A stretch of 64,000 nt of DNA from Aquatica leii (taxonomy: Eukaryota; Arthropoda; Insecta; Coleoptera; Lampyridae), in assembly GCA_035610365.1 (NCBI GenBank), contig CM069435.1, forward strand, positions 9,946,001-10,010,000, given 5' to 3'. Positions 58,301 through 64,000 of the stretch are shown here, piece after piece. The translations under genes were made by a program, and so were the position numbers. Position 1 is the first letter of the stretch. Each line of letters begins with the position of its first letter. Under the pieces are notes generated by a model. That model saw only the letters and a program-made list of their open reading frames with translations, did not search any database and had not been told where the DNA came from.

Positions 58301-60569
58301 ATACTATCTACTAAAGATCAACTTTCAAGACTACACACCAAGGGTATATACAAATTAGAGTGTATGTGCGGCAAGAGTTACATCAGGCAAAAAGGGGGAG
58401 CATTAAGTGCAGGGTTAAAGAATATCAACGAGACGCTCAACTCAGACGCACGGACAAATCTGCAGTAACGGAACATCTACATGAGAGTGGAGATCACCGG
58501 ATTGATTACGAGAACGTAAAGGTATTAGCACGAAGCAGACACTATCACCAGTGAATAATACTCGAATCACTGGAAATAATGAAAAATCCTAACAACTTCA
58601 ACCGTGAGAATGGATACAGATTAAGCAACACATGGAAATCTACGCTGCGTGAAGAACATGGAAGAAGCCACCAGACGTCTATGATCGCAAATCAATAGAC
58701 CAGAACGGACACAGATCAGCGAAGCGGAGCCAAAAGACGGTATATAACGAGGAACGCAAGACGATAACATCAGTCTTTAGAAATTTTCTGAAAAGCTGTC
58801 AGCATGATCAGCAAAACCTTAAGTGAAAGTTTTGTGACGCGGCAACACTCGAAATATAATCGTTACAAAAAGATACGAATATACAGAGACGTTATATCGA
58901 GTATCTCCACCCAATAGTAAAAAAAATATTTTAAAGACTTTTTAGCAGACACCACAATAAAGACTTCAAAAGAGACTCATAAAAAAGGCTCAAAAGAAGA
59001 TTGTGACAACTACAAAGGGACTGCTGTTACTAGCACAATAAACTGAGCGTACGGAAAACTAAATATACTATTAGAAAGGGAATATAAGGATCGAGAAGCA
59101 AAAGAACAAATTGGATTCAGAACTGGTAGAGTTACTAGTGACCATTTATTCAGTGTAACACAAATCATTGAAAAAAAACTGGCTGTAAACCAAGAAACAC
59201 GTTACTTTATTTTGACCTAAAAACAACGTATGATCCTTCTTCCCAAACTATGGGCATAACGAAAGCAATTGAAAAGTTATGCAAATGACCAGTGACAAAA
59301 ACAAGACCTAGGAACAGCATAACATCAGGTTTCCAAGTCATGAAAGGACTAAAGCAAGGATGTTGCTTACTACCTTTATTTAAATTATATTTGAAACAAT
59401 GGGCATACTTGTGGAAGAGAACATGATTTACTGCCCTCCAGCACAGGACTATGAAGACCTATGATATATGACCTGCAAGCTAATTGAGAAACATCAAATA
59501 TGGGGCCTAGAGATGAATCTAGAAAAAACTGAATACAAGTGCATTGGTGGACTACAACAAGACTTCATCCTTAAAAACGGAATTAGTATTAAATCCTGCA
59601 AAACATACAACTATTTCGGACTGAAATAAAAATATATCAAAGAACAAAAAAATTGATATATGTAACACTATAATAAAAAGTATCATGGCATACAGTTGAG
59701 AAGTGTGGTTTTTTAAGAGAAAGAGTATGAAAACTTTGAGCGCTACAGTGATAAATTTCTGGAGACGTTCAGCAAGGATATCCAGAATCCAAAAAGTCAG
59801 TAATGATAAAATACGATTAATAATGCACGTTCCATACCCGATAATAGACGTCACCCGTACGAAACAATTAATATAGTATGGCAACATTCCACGCATGAGA
59901 GTAGAAAGAGCGCCGGAGCAAATCTTACAATGACAACCCGTGGGTGGAAGAAAACGAGGACGTTCAAGACTGAACTAGTGAGAGAAGATCAATAAGAAGA
60001 TATTGGCAAGAGCAATTGAAGAGCGTGGGAGAATGGAGAGGACTAAAGCGTGGGAATTGGAAGATGTCGAAGAATGTTATAAGGCCGATGTTATATATAT
60101 GTTTTGTTTCTAGATAAGCCTTTGCAGTGTGTTAGTGGATATTTAACAAAAAATATAAAGTAAAATACTATTACTTTTTCCATGTGACACTGATAAAATG
60201 TACATACTATTCAGACTAAAGAAGTTGCACTGTAATTATTCTTGATATTTCAAAATTTTAAAAAATCTTAATACTAAAAAAACAATTTTACCTTGAGCAA
60301 ATGCAATTGATGGTATATAAATCACAGTGGCGTTGTAAAACAAACTGACCGAGGAAAATATAAATGATGCAAACAATCGGCATTTGTAATTAAATCGTAA
60401 CTGCAAATACTCATATACGCTTGTCAGCTGTAGCTTGAAAAATATTGGCAAAAAAATGTACGACTGTAAGAGACATGCTATGGGCATTGTTACACATAAC
60501 CATATTAAGCTTGAACCATATTTGTACACATCGGCCGGGAACAACAGCATTGTAATTCCAGATATGATG
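34339..60569 (-). CDS. SLC5-family sodium/solute symporter (SMCT/SMVT-like), six visible exons, 5' end missing
   Basis: Minus-strand exons 60569-60292, 54208-53800, 35298-35080, 35039-34769, 34714-34566 and 34516-34339 splice in phase. They give about 500 of the usual ~600 residues. Landmarks are ITMLLFPADVYKYGS, LPIFFKLQLTSVYEYLQLRF, FYTTVGGLKAVVWTDVFQF, SFVQKCLALPTLSKARK, YKDCDPLSAHLV with DQLLPYFVV, LPGLLGVFMSGCFCAALRS, TFSSVLNTLASTVYEDF and LQGITLGPLLGLFILGAL. The terminal Lys-rich cytosolic tail ends RFLD. All junctions are GT-AG, with four short introns of 40-55 nt and two giant ones (60291-54209 and 53799-35299) packed with mobile elements. The family couples sodium to uptake of monocarboxylates, vitamins or iodide across the plasma membrane. 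The substrate cannot be read from sequence. N-terminal TM1-2 exons would lie upstream, beyond 60570. No internal stop is seen. Confidence 0.9.
36060..37360 (+). pseudogene. piggyBac transposase relic (PGBD-like), inside the symporter intron
   Basis: An acidic N-terminal stretch (DVDPEYDNESLLSDSSENRF, near 36100) is followed by QLPADFYK. Next come VVDETMLPFRRR with the first catalytic Asp (about 36733), LIITNNWCTCIALVKCMYKK, ILGTVRKYRKRLEV, FLEWKNQRDVHVFS (36873-37190), and VEYNKRKQGVDISDKLSSYY (near 37215). These follow the order of the DDE_Tnp_1_7 domain. Frame changes occur at least four times, and the C-terminal Cys-rich finger is not evident. No TTAA-flanked terminal repeats were found. 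It differs in sequence from the piggyBac relic at 8130-15880. Confidence 0.8.
37361..38253. other. AT-rich intron sequence
   Basis: Nothing recognised. The Phe-rich frame at 37359-37541 looks fortuitous. Confidence 0.35.
38254..38565 (-). other. Unrecognised 103-residue open frame
   Basis: It begins MKKWFKTIGKNKINIQIP and continues VASNLISKVNKYYIKLVKIH. Preceding sequence in other frames (NNELERFRQRLNEGIYSIN-like, to about 38640) suggests it is the surviving part of a longer protein. I cannot name a family. A distant likeness to retroelement envelope-type helices was considered but is not supported by Cys or cleavage motifs. Confidence 0.3.
39160..39777 (+). CDS. LINE ORF1 protein, coiled coil plus RRM-like domain
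   Basis: 205 residues without stop. Residues 70-155 are a long Glu/Lys heptad region (ILQLKKELKEDAQKNMESLK, then KELKVELKRRENEMIEMKEE), i.e. a trimer/dimer-forming coiled coil. It is followed by KKKRNIVIKGIQVQ, VEEVLQEKIGVKPEIREVFR and NKIIIVK, which is the start of the RRM-like RNA-binding domain of L1-type ORF1 proteins. It is shorter than usual: the C-terminal domain is cut off by the TAG at 39775-39777 and continues degraded in the next 200 nt. Such proteins coat the LINE RNA. Confidence 0.75.
   Translation: MNHNEGLIQQQYKDNARQKAGSVGKLDDYIKRSRPREEIKVNSEVFKRSKTIDSTTTKQNKNTVEEPKSEALEMEEVLKSILQLKKELKEDAQKNMESLKEEFKNNQEEIKELKVELKRRENEMIEMKEENEKLKVRVGNLEAKFEEQDRDKKKRNIVIKGIQVQDALIREKVEEVLQEKIGVKPEIREVFRMGKVQANKIIIVK
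40107..42985 (+). pseudogene. LINE ORF2: endonuclease and reverse transcriptase
   Basis: The endonuclease (40107-41132) is open: LGTWNIRSLNGKEQEL, ANLAITETKKKGNG, LLIIYGPSEDENTKKK, RDFNCRVGKRSNNAI and KSIIDYVIINR. Its GDFN motif reads RDFN. The RT follows with breaks: EIMERWKEYFQEFI, KAIKSIKTGKAAG, YIAFLDLEKAFDTVPQKEVW (41909), GLRQRGIMSPTLF, and CAFADDITT. The last frame (42282-43013) has NTNKTKLIVISKE, FKYLGVMIDRDGNM and LTYGSESWVLSN. The tail is LRWFGHICRMDNKRQVKNVW and RERPKKTWNDEI. The catalytic FADD is retained. A stop and small frameshifts around 41135-41900 and 42150-42280 inactivate it. Confidence 0.85.
43040..44835 (-). pseudogene. BEL/Pao retrotransposon pol relic (RT end, RNase H, integrase)
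   Basis: Read on the minus strand. The RT end (44820-44640) reads LAEIAKLFAP, then ESLAAK-TDFFSYLKSAEDVK. It is followed by FIGFCDASERALILAKIINI (44575), LPAAKSVDAQARSRVTLPRLKLCAA and FTYTWTDSIIVLNRLKDGKH (44350), the RNase H block. Far downstream (43680-43490) the integrase core remnant WYFISPIAFYFGGL, LTLSYEELTTLLHQIEACLN and RPLCSLEDN is typical of BEL/Pao elements. Stops are frequent and no LTRs were found. It is adjacent to the 3' end of the RTE-like LINE. Confidence 0.78.
44890..46790 (-). mobile_element. LINE RT, 5' truncated, minus strand
   Basis: Minus strand from 46790. Reading frames in order carry ILNKIWKGEGFPERWREGII and CPIHKKGKKNKVKNYRGVTL, then LVPDGQAGFRKGRRAIDHIY (to 46396). 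A short frame shift occurs near 46330-46396 at VALF-DLKAAFDKVHRE. Next are GLRQRCPLSPSLFSVYTGDL, SLAYADDIVLVAKEEKEMKE and NTEKTKIMVFRKGG (to 45885). Further on are FTYLGYTMKQDNKEG and YGAEIWGWKEWREVEGLQEK, then WVLGLDRDTLGYIVREE. The end is a zinc-binding CRLCGEETEDLNHMRQKC near 45080. It has a TATATA-rich end near 44888-44910. The catalytic YADD is intact, and the remaining breaks are few. The family is the EN-RT type common in ants and beetles, but I do not assign a clade. Confidence 0.82.
47586..49682 (-). pseudogene. Ty3/gypsy pol: RT, RNase H, integrase
   Basis: RT frame 49682-49248: CYPIPFSKRVEVEKEVQRIL, SPIVVVNKPDES (as FSNPIVVVNKPDE), DARRLNKII, NLTAGYWHVPLHESSLKYTA and FKVLPFGLNV. 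Next 49247-49029: ATVYVDDILVTSQTLEEHY, with the catalytic YVDD. Then 49041-48826: GHIIGTGEGIQMDPDRIKSI and LQSFLGMYNFYRKF. The RNase H start YTDASMNSMGA is near 48830, followed by decay. The integrase (48164-47586) has the zinc-finger half ACDICQKAK, core VDLFGLLPRGTGG, TYGSQFTAKKWEEDL (first Asp of the SDxGxxF-type motif lost) and TSLYHPASNPVESVMRELGR. The copy is inactive because of stops and frame changes. Confidence 0.85.
49737..50306 (-). CDS. Ty3/gypsy aspartic protease domain
   Basis: 189 residues, open. The active-site motif DFLVDTGSPISLVAEE is at about residues 58-73, followed by GIVIHGVTGKRTKVSHQVLL and HVVKGINQQVIVGMNWM, the I-G-x(N)-W-M segment typical of retroviral-type proteases. 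The enzyme processes the gag-pol polyprotein. It precedes the RT by about 55 nt, in a different frame. Confidence 0.8.
   Translation of the reverse strand: MTQSKKQILKHSLKKKFTKAAENTEPQAYEAEHVKEEQMNNVYKPIITRVLKEVNQDFLVDTGSPISLVAEELFNCVRPGIKKVVMLPTRGIVIHGVTGKRTKVSHQVLLSIEVGDSTHDHNFHVVKGINQQVIVGMNWMCEMKANIDVPTRTLKFSYEKIDYWVKLEDGRCGGVATTENIRRRETRRN
50357..51600 (-). pseudogene. Ty3/gypsy gag relic
   Basis: Segments in three frames. The start is MANVQRS-type near 51600, with a coiled-coil region EIKAGQRKQEKQTAQIIKNQ at 51544-51332. Then ELDNKVEKYSEDVETIKEEI and PKKFDGNLKNCHTINFM (51211-50999) follow. The C-terminal part is PLRVEQLVNALTRHFPQEVE (50760) and an Arg/Asn/Tyr-rich tail RRDYRQNQDRKQVN. 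A CCHC knuckle is not evident; an Arg/Gly-rich tail takes its place. The ordering is that of insect gypsy gag. It is broken by a frameshift and several stops. Confidence 0.65.
51725..52560. other. AT-rich intron sequence
   Basis: No coding or repeat boundary recognised. The place where the 5' LTR of the gypsy element should be shows no clear similarity to the 3' LTR segment 46790-46965. Confidence 0.35.
52560..53280 (+). pseudogene. RTE-like LINE relic
   Basis: Strongly decayed, A-rich. Recognisable parts are LNDWKI near 52590 (RT N terminus) and KLEVNTDKTKYMIIKNKEQG near 53060, followed by YEYLTITISQDERDLIKKV near 53150. This is the post-YADD block of RTE-type LINEs. Everything else is unreadable. 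Confidence 0.6.
54421..55560 (+). pseudogene. RTE-like LINE relic
   Basis: Fragments in order: LIIPIYKKGETRN near 54695, LIYTDDIIVIIVDTHNKIKK at about 55134 (a YTDD in place of YADD), then EAMEVNINKTKMMIINNKKT and EYHGSVVTDDGRIKIDIAQR (55194-55475). Between these the RT finger and palm regions are missing or scrambled. It lies in the 6-kb symporter intron. Confidence 0.65.
55900..56630 (+). pseudogene. RTE-like LINE relic, second unit
   Basis: VGIKINGKIINNICYADDTVLPAG (55925-55995; the catalytic YADD is kept) is followed by decay. Then ILKRLEKNKKLLLTQNERKL, QYLDHILEGERYEIPHLIIK and GKIKRKRSGG follow at about 56350-56500. This is the C-terminal block of the EN-RT LINE family with the LGH-L-GERYE motif. 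It belongs to a different family from the unit at 54421, because both contain an RT catalytic region. Confidence 0.65.
56705..57125 (+). pseudogene. pogo/jerky-type DDE transposase fragment
   Basis: Reads KLKLLVLNKGMKFRAFGNN and LCVAYK (to 56897), then MLTEWFYTEVVQTVRRKLEQ and LSSEHILILDNAPPNYSMTE. The LLxLDNAPxH block is the second catalytic Asp region of jerky/Tigger-like transposases. The N-terminal CENP-B-type DNA-binding domain and the third acidic residue are missing. Confidence 0.75.
57310..58720 (+). pseudogene. Penelope-like element 3: RT and GIY-YIG, 5' truncated
   Basis: Starts in the RT at TPIISTCKSPTYKLAKYL (about 57320). Next are SDILVSFDVKSLFTNVSVEE, GASMGSSLSPVIANIFM with a stop (57709), and CWYIYVDDTFIVWSYR (catalytic YVDD intact). 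KNVAFLDVLVTLTDNNRLNH and KETHTDRNLHLSSHHHPQQK follow. The nuclease begins GIYKLECMCGKSYIRQKGGA, where the YIG Gly is Arg. After a frame change come KSAVTEHLHESGDHRIDYEN and NPNNFNRENGYRLS near 58590. No flanking arms were identified. It is of a different family from elements 1 and 2. Confidence 0.85.
58930..60110 (+). pseudogene. LINE relic (EN-RT type)
   Basis: Readable pieces are EDCDNYKGTAVTSTIN and EQIGFRTGRVTSDHLFSVTQ (59106-59165). Further on are KLIEKHQIWGLEMNLEKTEY and ISIKSCKTYNYFGLK (59480-59630), then GGRKRGRSR and ARAIEERGRMERTKAWELED near 59940-60060. The YADD region is lost. It ends a short distance upstream (in symporter sense, downstream) of the exon at 60292-60569. Confidence 0.65.
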
Positions 60570-60645
60570 CTAAAATATAGCTGCGTTAGTTAATAATTAA
60601 TTCTAGACAGTTTCTAAAATTAAATTTATAGTGACTAATCATATA

Positions 60646-61193
60646 CAGTGCACGCCGCTTATTGGAATCACGGATCATGTTATCAATCGGGTAATGTTAT
60701 CACTGTATTAAAAAAACATGTCGGACGTATGTATACTACTACATAAAAAAACACCGTTTAGAGTAATCATAATTTTGGTTTATGTTATCAATTTTCTTCT
60801 CAGATTTGTTTCTATACATGATGCGTTTGTTTCGAGTGAAGAATTTTATCATTGTATCCTAAAAATATTTATACGTTATCTTCGAGAATTAACTTAGAAA
60901 GCATATGCGTTCTTGTAATAAAAAATTCATTGAACTACGTCTTATGAGTTAACGTTATTTTGTATTTATTTTTGTCTTTAGTGTTAGCAATGTGTAGTTC
61001 TTAGAACAGTGAATTAAACATCATAACGTTATTTTTGATTTTTCATTAATGGTGTCGACAAACTATTTAATACTACATGATTTATTTGGCTTGAAATTTT
61101 GAATTTTTTTTGAACTTTGGATATTGTTATCATTTGCTTATTGTTATCAAAAACTCCAAGTCTCAACGTGATTCTATTAAGCGACGTGCACTG
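60646..61193. mobile_element. 548-bp pogo/Tigger-like MITE
   Basis: Termini CAGTGCACG(C/T)CGCTTA are inverted and flanked by TA (60644-60645 and 61194-61195). About 27 bp of TIR are readable. The interior has no coding capacity. The motif GTTATCA occurs five times in the same direction, four of them near the two ends. Confidence 0.78.
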
Positions 61194-61359
61194 TATTAGC
61201 TTCATAATTAAACTCGAATTATATTCGGAAATAAAATTGTAACCAGATTTTAAGTTCTTTCTTATTTGGTAAGACATATTTTTATTAAACATATTTTATT
61301 TATTAAAAAAATGTTTTTACTACATAAATATTTGTAATAAACAAAAACACGTTTTTAAG

Positions 61360-61690
61360 TGTTGTTACTTGATAAGAAATAAAACTTTTTACTTTAGTTT
61401 ATAACGTGTCTTTCTGAGAGAGAGTTGGTCGTTACCTTGTAACGTGAATACTTGCTGCACGCTGTTTGGTGTACTTTTACATTTAATATACAATGTGGCT
61501 TAGATAGTTGTTTTTTTTTTGTTTCATGTACGTGGCGTTTGACTTTTGTCAAAAATTAGATAAATTATTTTCCTAGACGGTGTATTTAAATTTTTAAGTC
61601 AATAAAACAAACTTGCGGCTACAAAAAGAAGGAACCTAACATTTTTCCTCTCATACATTAGCGCCGAACGTGGGGCATTAGTTAAATTAA
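61360..61690 (+). repeat. Probable LTR end and primer-binding site of a Ty3/gypsy element
   Basis: An AATAAAA signal near 61601, a CATACA end and the GCGCCGAACGTGGGGC segment (61662-61677) have the look of the 3' end of a 5' LTR followed by a tRNA primer-binding site. The LTR start and the second LTR are not identifiable in the window. Confidence 0.5.
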
Positions 61691-61849
61691 TTTTAATATA
61701 AATGACTAATTATTGATATAACCGAAGTTTTTGTAAAATTTGAACCACGACATCTACAAATAAGGGGGAAGTACAAGAGAATTTTCTGAGTATTGTATCG
61801 ACACTGGAGATTATTCTGCAAAATCTACACCGTATTGTCGAACAATAAA

Positions 61850-64000
61850 ACAATCTTAAGCACAGAAATTGAGAAAAAGTTAGAGCATAACTTAAGAGAA
61901 GAATGCGAATTGCCATATCTTTCTCCCGTAATGCTTGATTCAAGAAAAACGGAGAAGTACGAGTGTGCGTTGATTATCGGAAGCTAAATGCAATTACAAA
62001 TTCGTTACCGCGCATAGATGACTGCACTTCATCAGTAAAACCGTTTACATGAGTGATATTTATCTTCAATCGGGCTACCATCAAGTAAAAGTGCGCGAAT
62101 CAAGTAGCGACAAAACTCGTTAAGAACTTTTCGTTATCGGATTGTGCCATTCGGTTTACGAAACGCGCCGGTGACGTTTCAAAGATTTGATCATTTTTGT
62201 TGTAGTTTAAAATGACATACTAATTTTTATTATTTAGATTATGTCATCATTTTATCCAGAAAATTTAAACAGCATCTAACTGACTTAGCAAATGTGTTTG
62301 ACAGATTAAAAAAAATTAATTTGCAACTAAATTGGGATAAATGTTTTTTCGTGCGTACAATTGTTAAGTATCTAGGACACGTTATTTCAAAAGACGGGTT
62401 TCTAGTGAATTGAGAGAAAACTGTTACTATTTTTTTATCAGAAAACCACGAAACGTCACGGATGTTAAATTATTCCTTCAAACTTGGTCTTGATACTGGC
62501 GTTCTACTGAAAATTTTGCTGCAACGAATTTATTAAGGAAAATGCTTTTTAGATTTAGTCAACGCAACAATAGAAATCTTTTCAAAAATTGAAAGAAACG
62601 TTGACTTCACTAACAATTCTGCCACAGAATAATAGCATCAAACCATATGTTTTAAGAACCAATGCATCCGCTTATATTTTGGGTACTGCCTTACAAGGAA
62701 AAGGTTCTGAACAAAGGCCAATTGGACATGCTTCAAAACTTCTGACGCCTGTTGCACGTAATTGCAGTTGTACTGAACGAAAAGCTTTATGTATAGTATA
62801 GAGTTTAAACAAGTTTATAAGATACGTGTACAATTCACCAATCGACAAACATCAGCTTCAAAGCTTCCTTGTGTTGTGCTTCTATTATAGATGATTTGTA
62901 CCCGGATTTGCGATTATTGCCAAACCTTTGACAAAACTGACCAAAGAAAGAGCAGAATTTAGATGAAATAAAGACTGCAAAAACGCTTTCTATCAACTAA
63001 ATCAAGCCGTAGTCACTTTGCCAATTTTAAGTTATCCAAGAAAAAATGCTAAGTTTGTTTTGAATACCCATGCAAGTAATCTGACCATAGGTACAGTTCT
63101 TTCACAAGTGTAAGATGGATAAAAAAAGTCATCGCGTGTTTTAGTAAAGATTTGTCTATGCTACAAAAGAATTATTGCGTGACTAGGAGAGAGCTGTTAG
63201 CTGTCGTCAAGCCCATAGAACACTTCTAATAATATTTGTGTGGACGAAAATTTTTACTAAAGACGAACCACGCCGCTTTAAAATGGCTATTGCAGTTGCG
63301 TAATCCAAAAGAACAAGTGGCAAGATGGATCGACAGATTGCAAGAGTATGATTATGACTAGAACGTTGTGCCAGACGCAGTCGTCGGAACGCTGATGTCT
63401 TGTCTAGAAGACATTGCCCATCAAACTGCAGCCAGTATTTGCGACTTGAAGAAAAAGTCGAATGCCTTCGGAGAACTGCTATGGTTGATGACGAGTGGGA
63501 ACCTGAGCAGTTGCGTCGCGAACAAGAAAATAGAAACGGCCGACGACCAACCTGAGAAGAAATGAGTGCTTTGGGCAGAATCAACAAAGCGTACTGAGCG
63601 CAGTGGGACTATTTGAAAGTAGAAGACTGTTTTTTTAAGCAACTTCTAAAGAATGCCGAGAGCATGAAAAACAGACTGCAGTTGATAATGCCAAAGAGCC
63701 GGGTGCATAAGTGTAAGGCATCTGCACGATGGTATATTAGGAGGACACTTTGGCGTAAAGAAAACGCTGGGGTAAATATAAAATTCTGCAAAAAGAACGT
63801 CATGAAATGGTACCGTAACTGCACGTTCTGCAAGCTAGGAAATGGTCCAGCAAAAAAGCGTAACAAGTTTTTTTGCTGGTTGAAATTACATTCCGACCAA
63901 AGCCGCAACTTTGAGTCTGGCCTGCTTCAAGAAGTTTGTCAACTGTTGGGAATTAAGAAAACTAGAACAATGCTTCTAAATCCTCAATCTGATGGCATAG
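61850..64000 (+). pseudogene. Ty3/gypsy pol relic running off the window
   Basis: RT traces in changing frames: EIEKKLEHNLREECELPYLS, a degraded DYRKL, LDYVIILSRKFKQHL, LNWDKCFF and KYLGHVISKDGF. The connection domain reads LRTNASAYILGTALQGKGSE (62660). RNase H reads LLKTNHAALKWLLQLRNPKE and ARWIDRLQEYDYD (63255-63360). The integrase zinc finger LGGHFGVKKTLG and MKWYRNCTFCKLGNGPAKK are near 63740-63860, and the core ESGLLQEVCQLLGIKKTRTT is at the window edge. Dozens of stops show an old copy. It lies upstream of the visible symporter exons. Confidence 0.8.

Noticed and set aside
1-64000. tRNA, rRNA and CRISPR arrays
   Set aside because: No cloverleaf with conserved A/B boxes, no rRNA core segment and no regularly spaced short repeats were seen; CRISPR is not expected in an animal genome.

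Overview
The window looks like a stretch of a large, repeat-rich arthropod genome, most likely an insect. The evidence is short AT-rich spliceosomal introns (50-80 bp) in three ordinary animal genes, and a repeat fauna typical of insects: RTE-, jockey- and I-type LINEs, Penelope-like elements, piggyBac, Tc1/mariner, pogo, hAT, and Ty3/gypsy, BEL/Pao and Ty1/copia remains. A beetle would fit, but the order cannot be fixed from this sequence alone.

Three host genes are visible. (1) At 1-890 (+) is the 3' half of a selenium-binding protein / methanethiol oxidase gene. (2) At 16712-17708 (+) is a complete five-exon short-chain dehydrogenase/reductase gene. Its catalytic Tyr is replaced by Ser and its cofactor-loop Gly is altered, so it may be a pseudoenzyme. 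(3) From 60569 down to 34339 (-) are six exons of an SLC5-type sodium/solute symporter. They splice in phase across two very long introns (about 18.5 kb and 6.1 kb) that are filled with mobile elements. The first coding exon or exons lie outside the visible sequence.

Layout of the first half. 1057-6016 is a Tc1/mariner-type transposon with ~228-bp terminal inverted repeats and a TA duplication. It carries a Penelope-like element (2307-5550) with a 13-bp target-site duplication and two inverted arms, each holding a hammerhead-ribozyme-like motif. 6761-7812 holds LINE and hAT scraps. 8130-15880 (-) is a decayed piggyBac transposase gene, split by an I-type LINE at 9735-15428 with a 9-bp target duplication. 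18801-24911 is a TIR-bounded DNA transposon encoding a Cys/His-rich protein that I cannot place in a named superfamily. It is split by a jockey/CR1-type LINE, and a second fragment of the same family lies at 33835-34200. 25172-27340 is a second Penelope-like element, again with inverted arms. 27740-30530 is an RTE-type LINE.

Layout of the second half, inside the symporter introns: a piggyBac relic (36060-37360), an RTE-type LINE with ORF1 and ORF2 (38990-42990), a BEL/Pao relic (-), another LINE (-), a Ty3/gypsy element with gag, protease, RT and integrase (-), several LINE relics (+), a pogo/jerky-type transposase scrap, and a third Penelope-like element. Upstream of the last visible symporter exon are a 548-bp pogo-like MITE and a second Ty3/gypsy element that runs off the window end.

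Almost every mobile element is broken by stops, frameshifts or nested insertions, so none can be called active from sequence. Long stretches at 6017-6760, 13052-14737, 17709-18800, 31015-33590 and 51725-52560 hold nothing I can identify.
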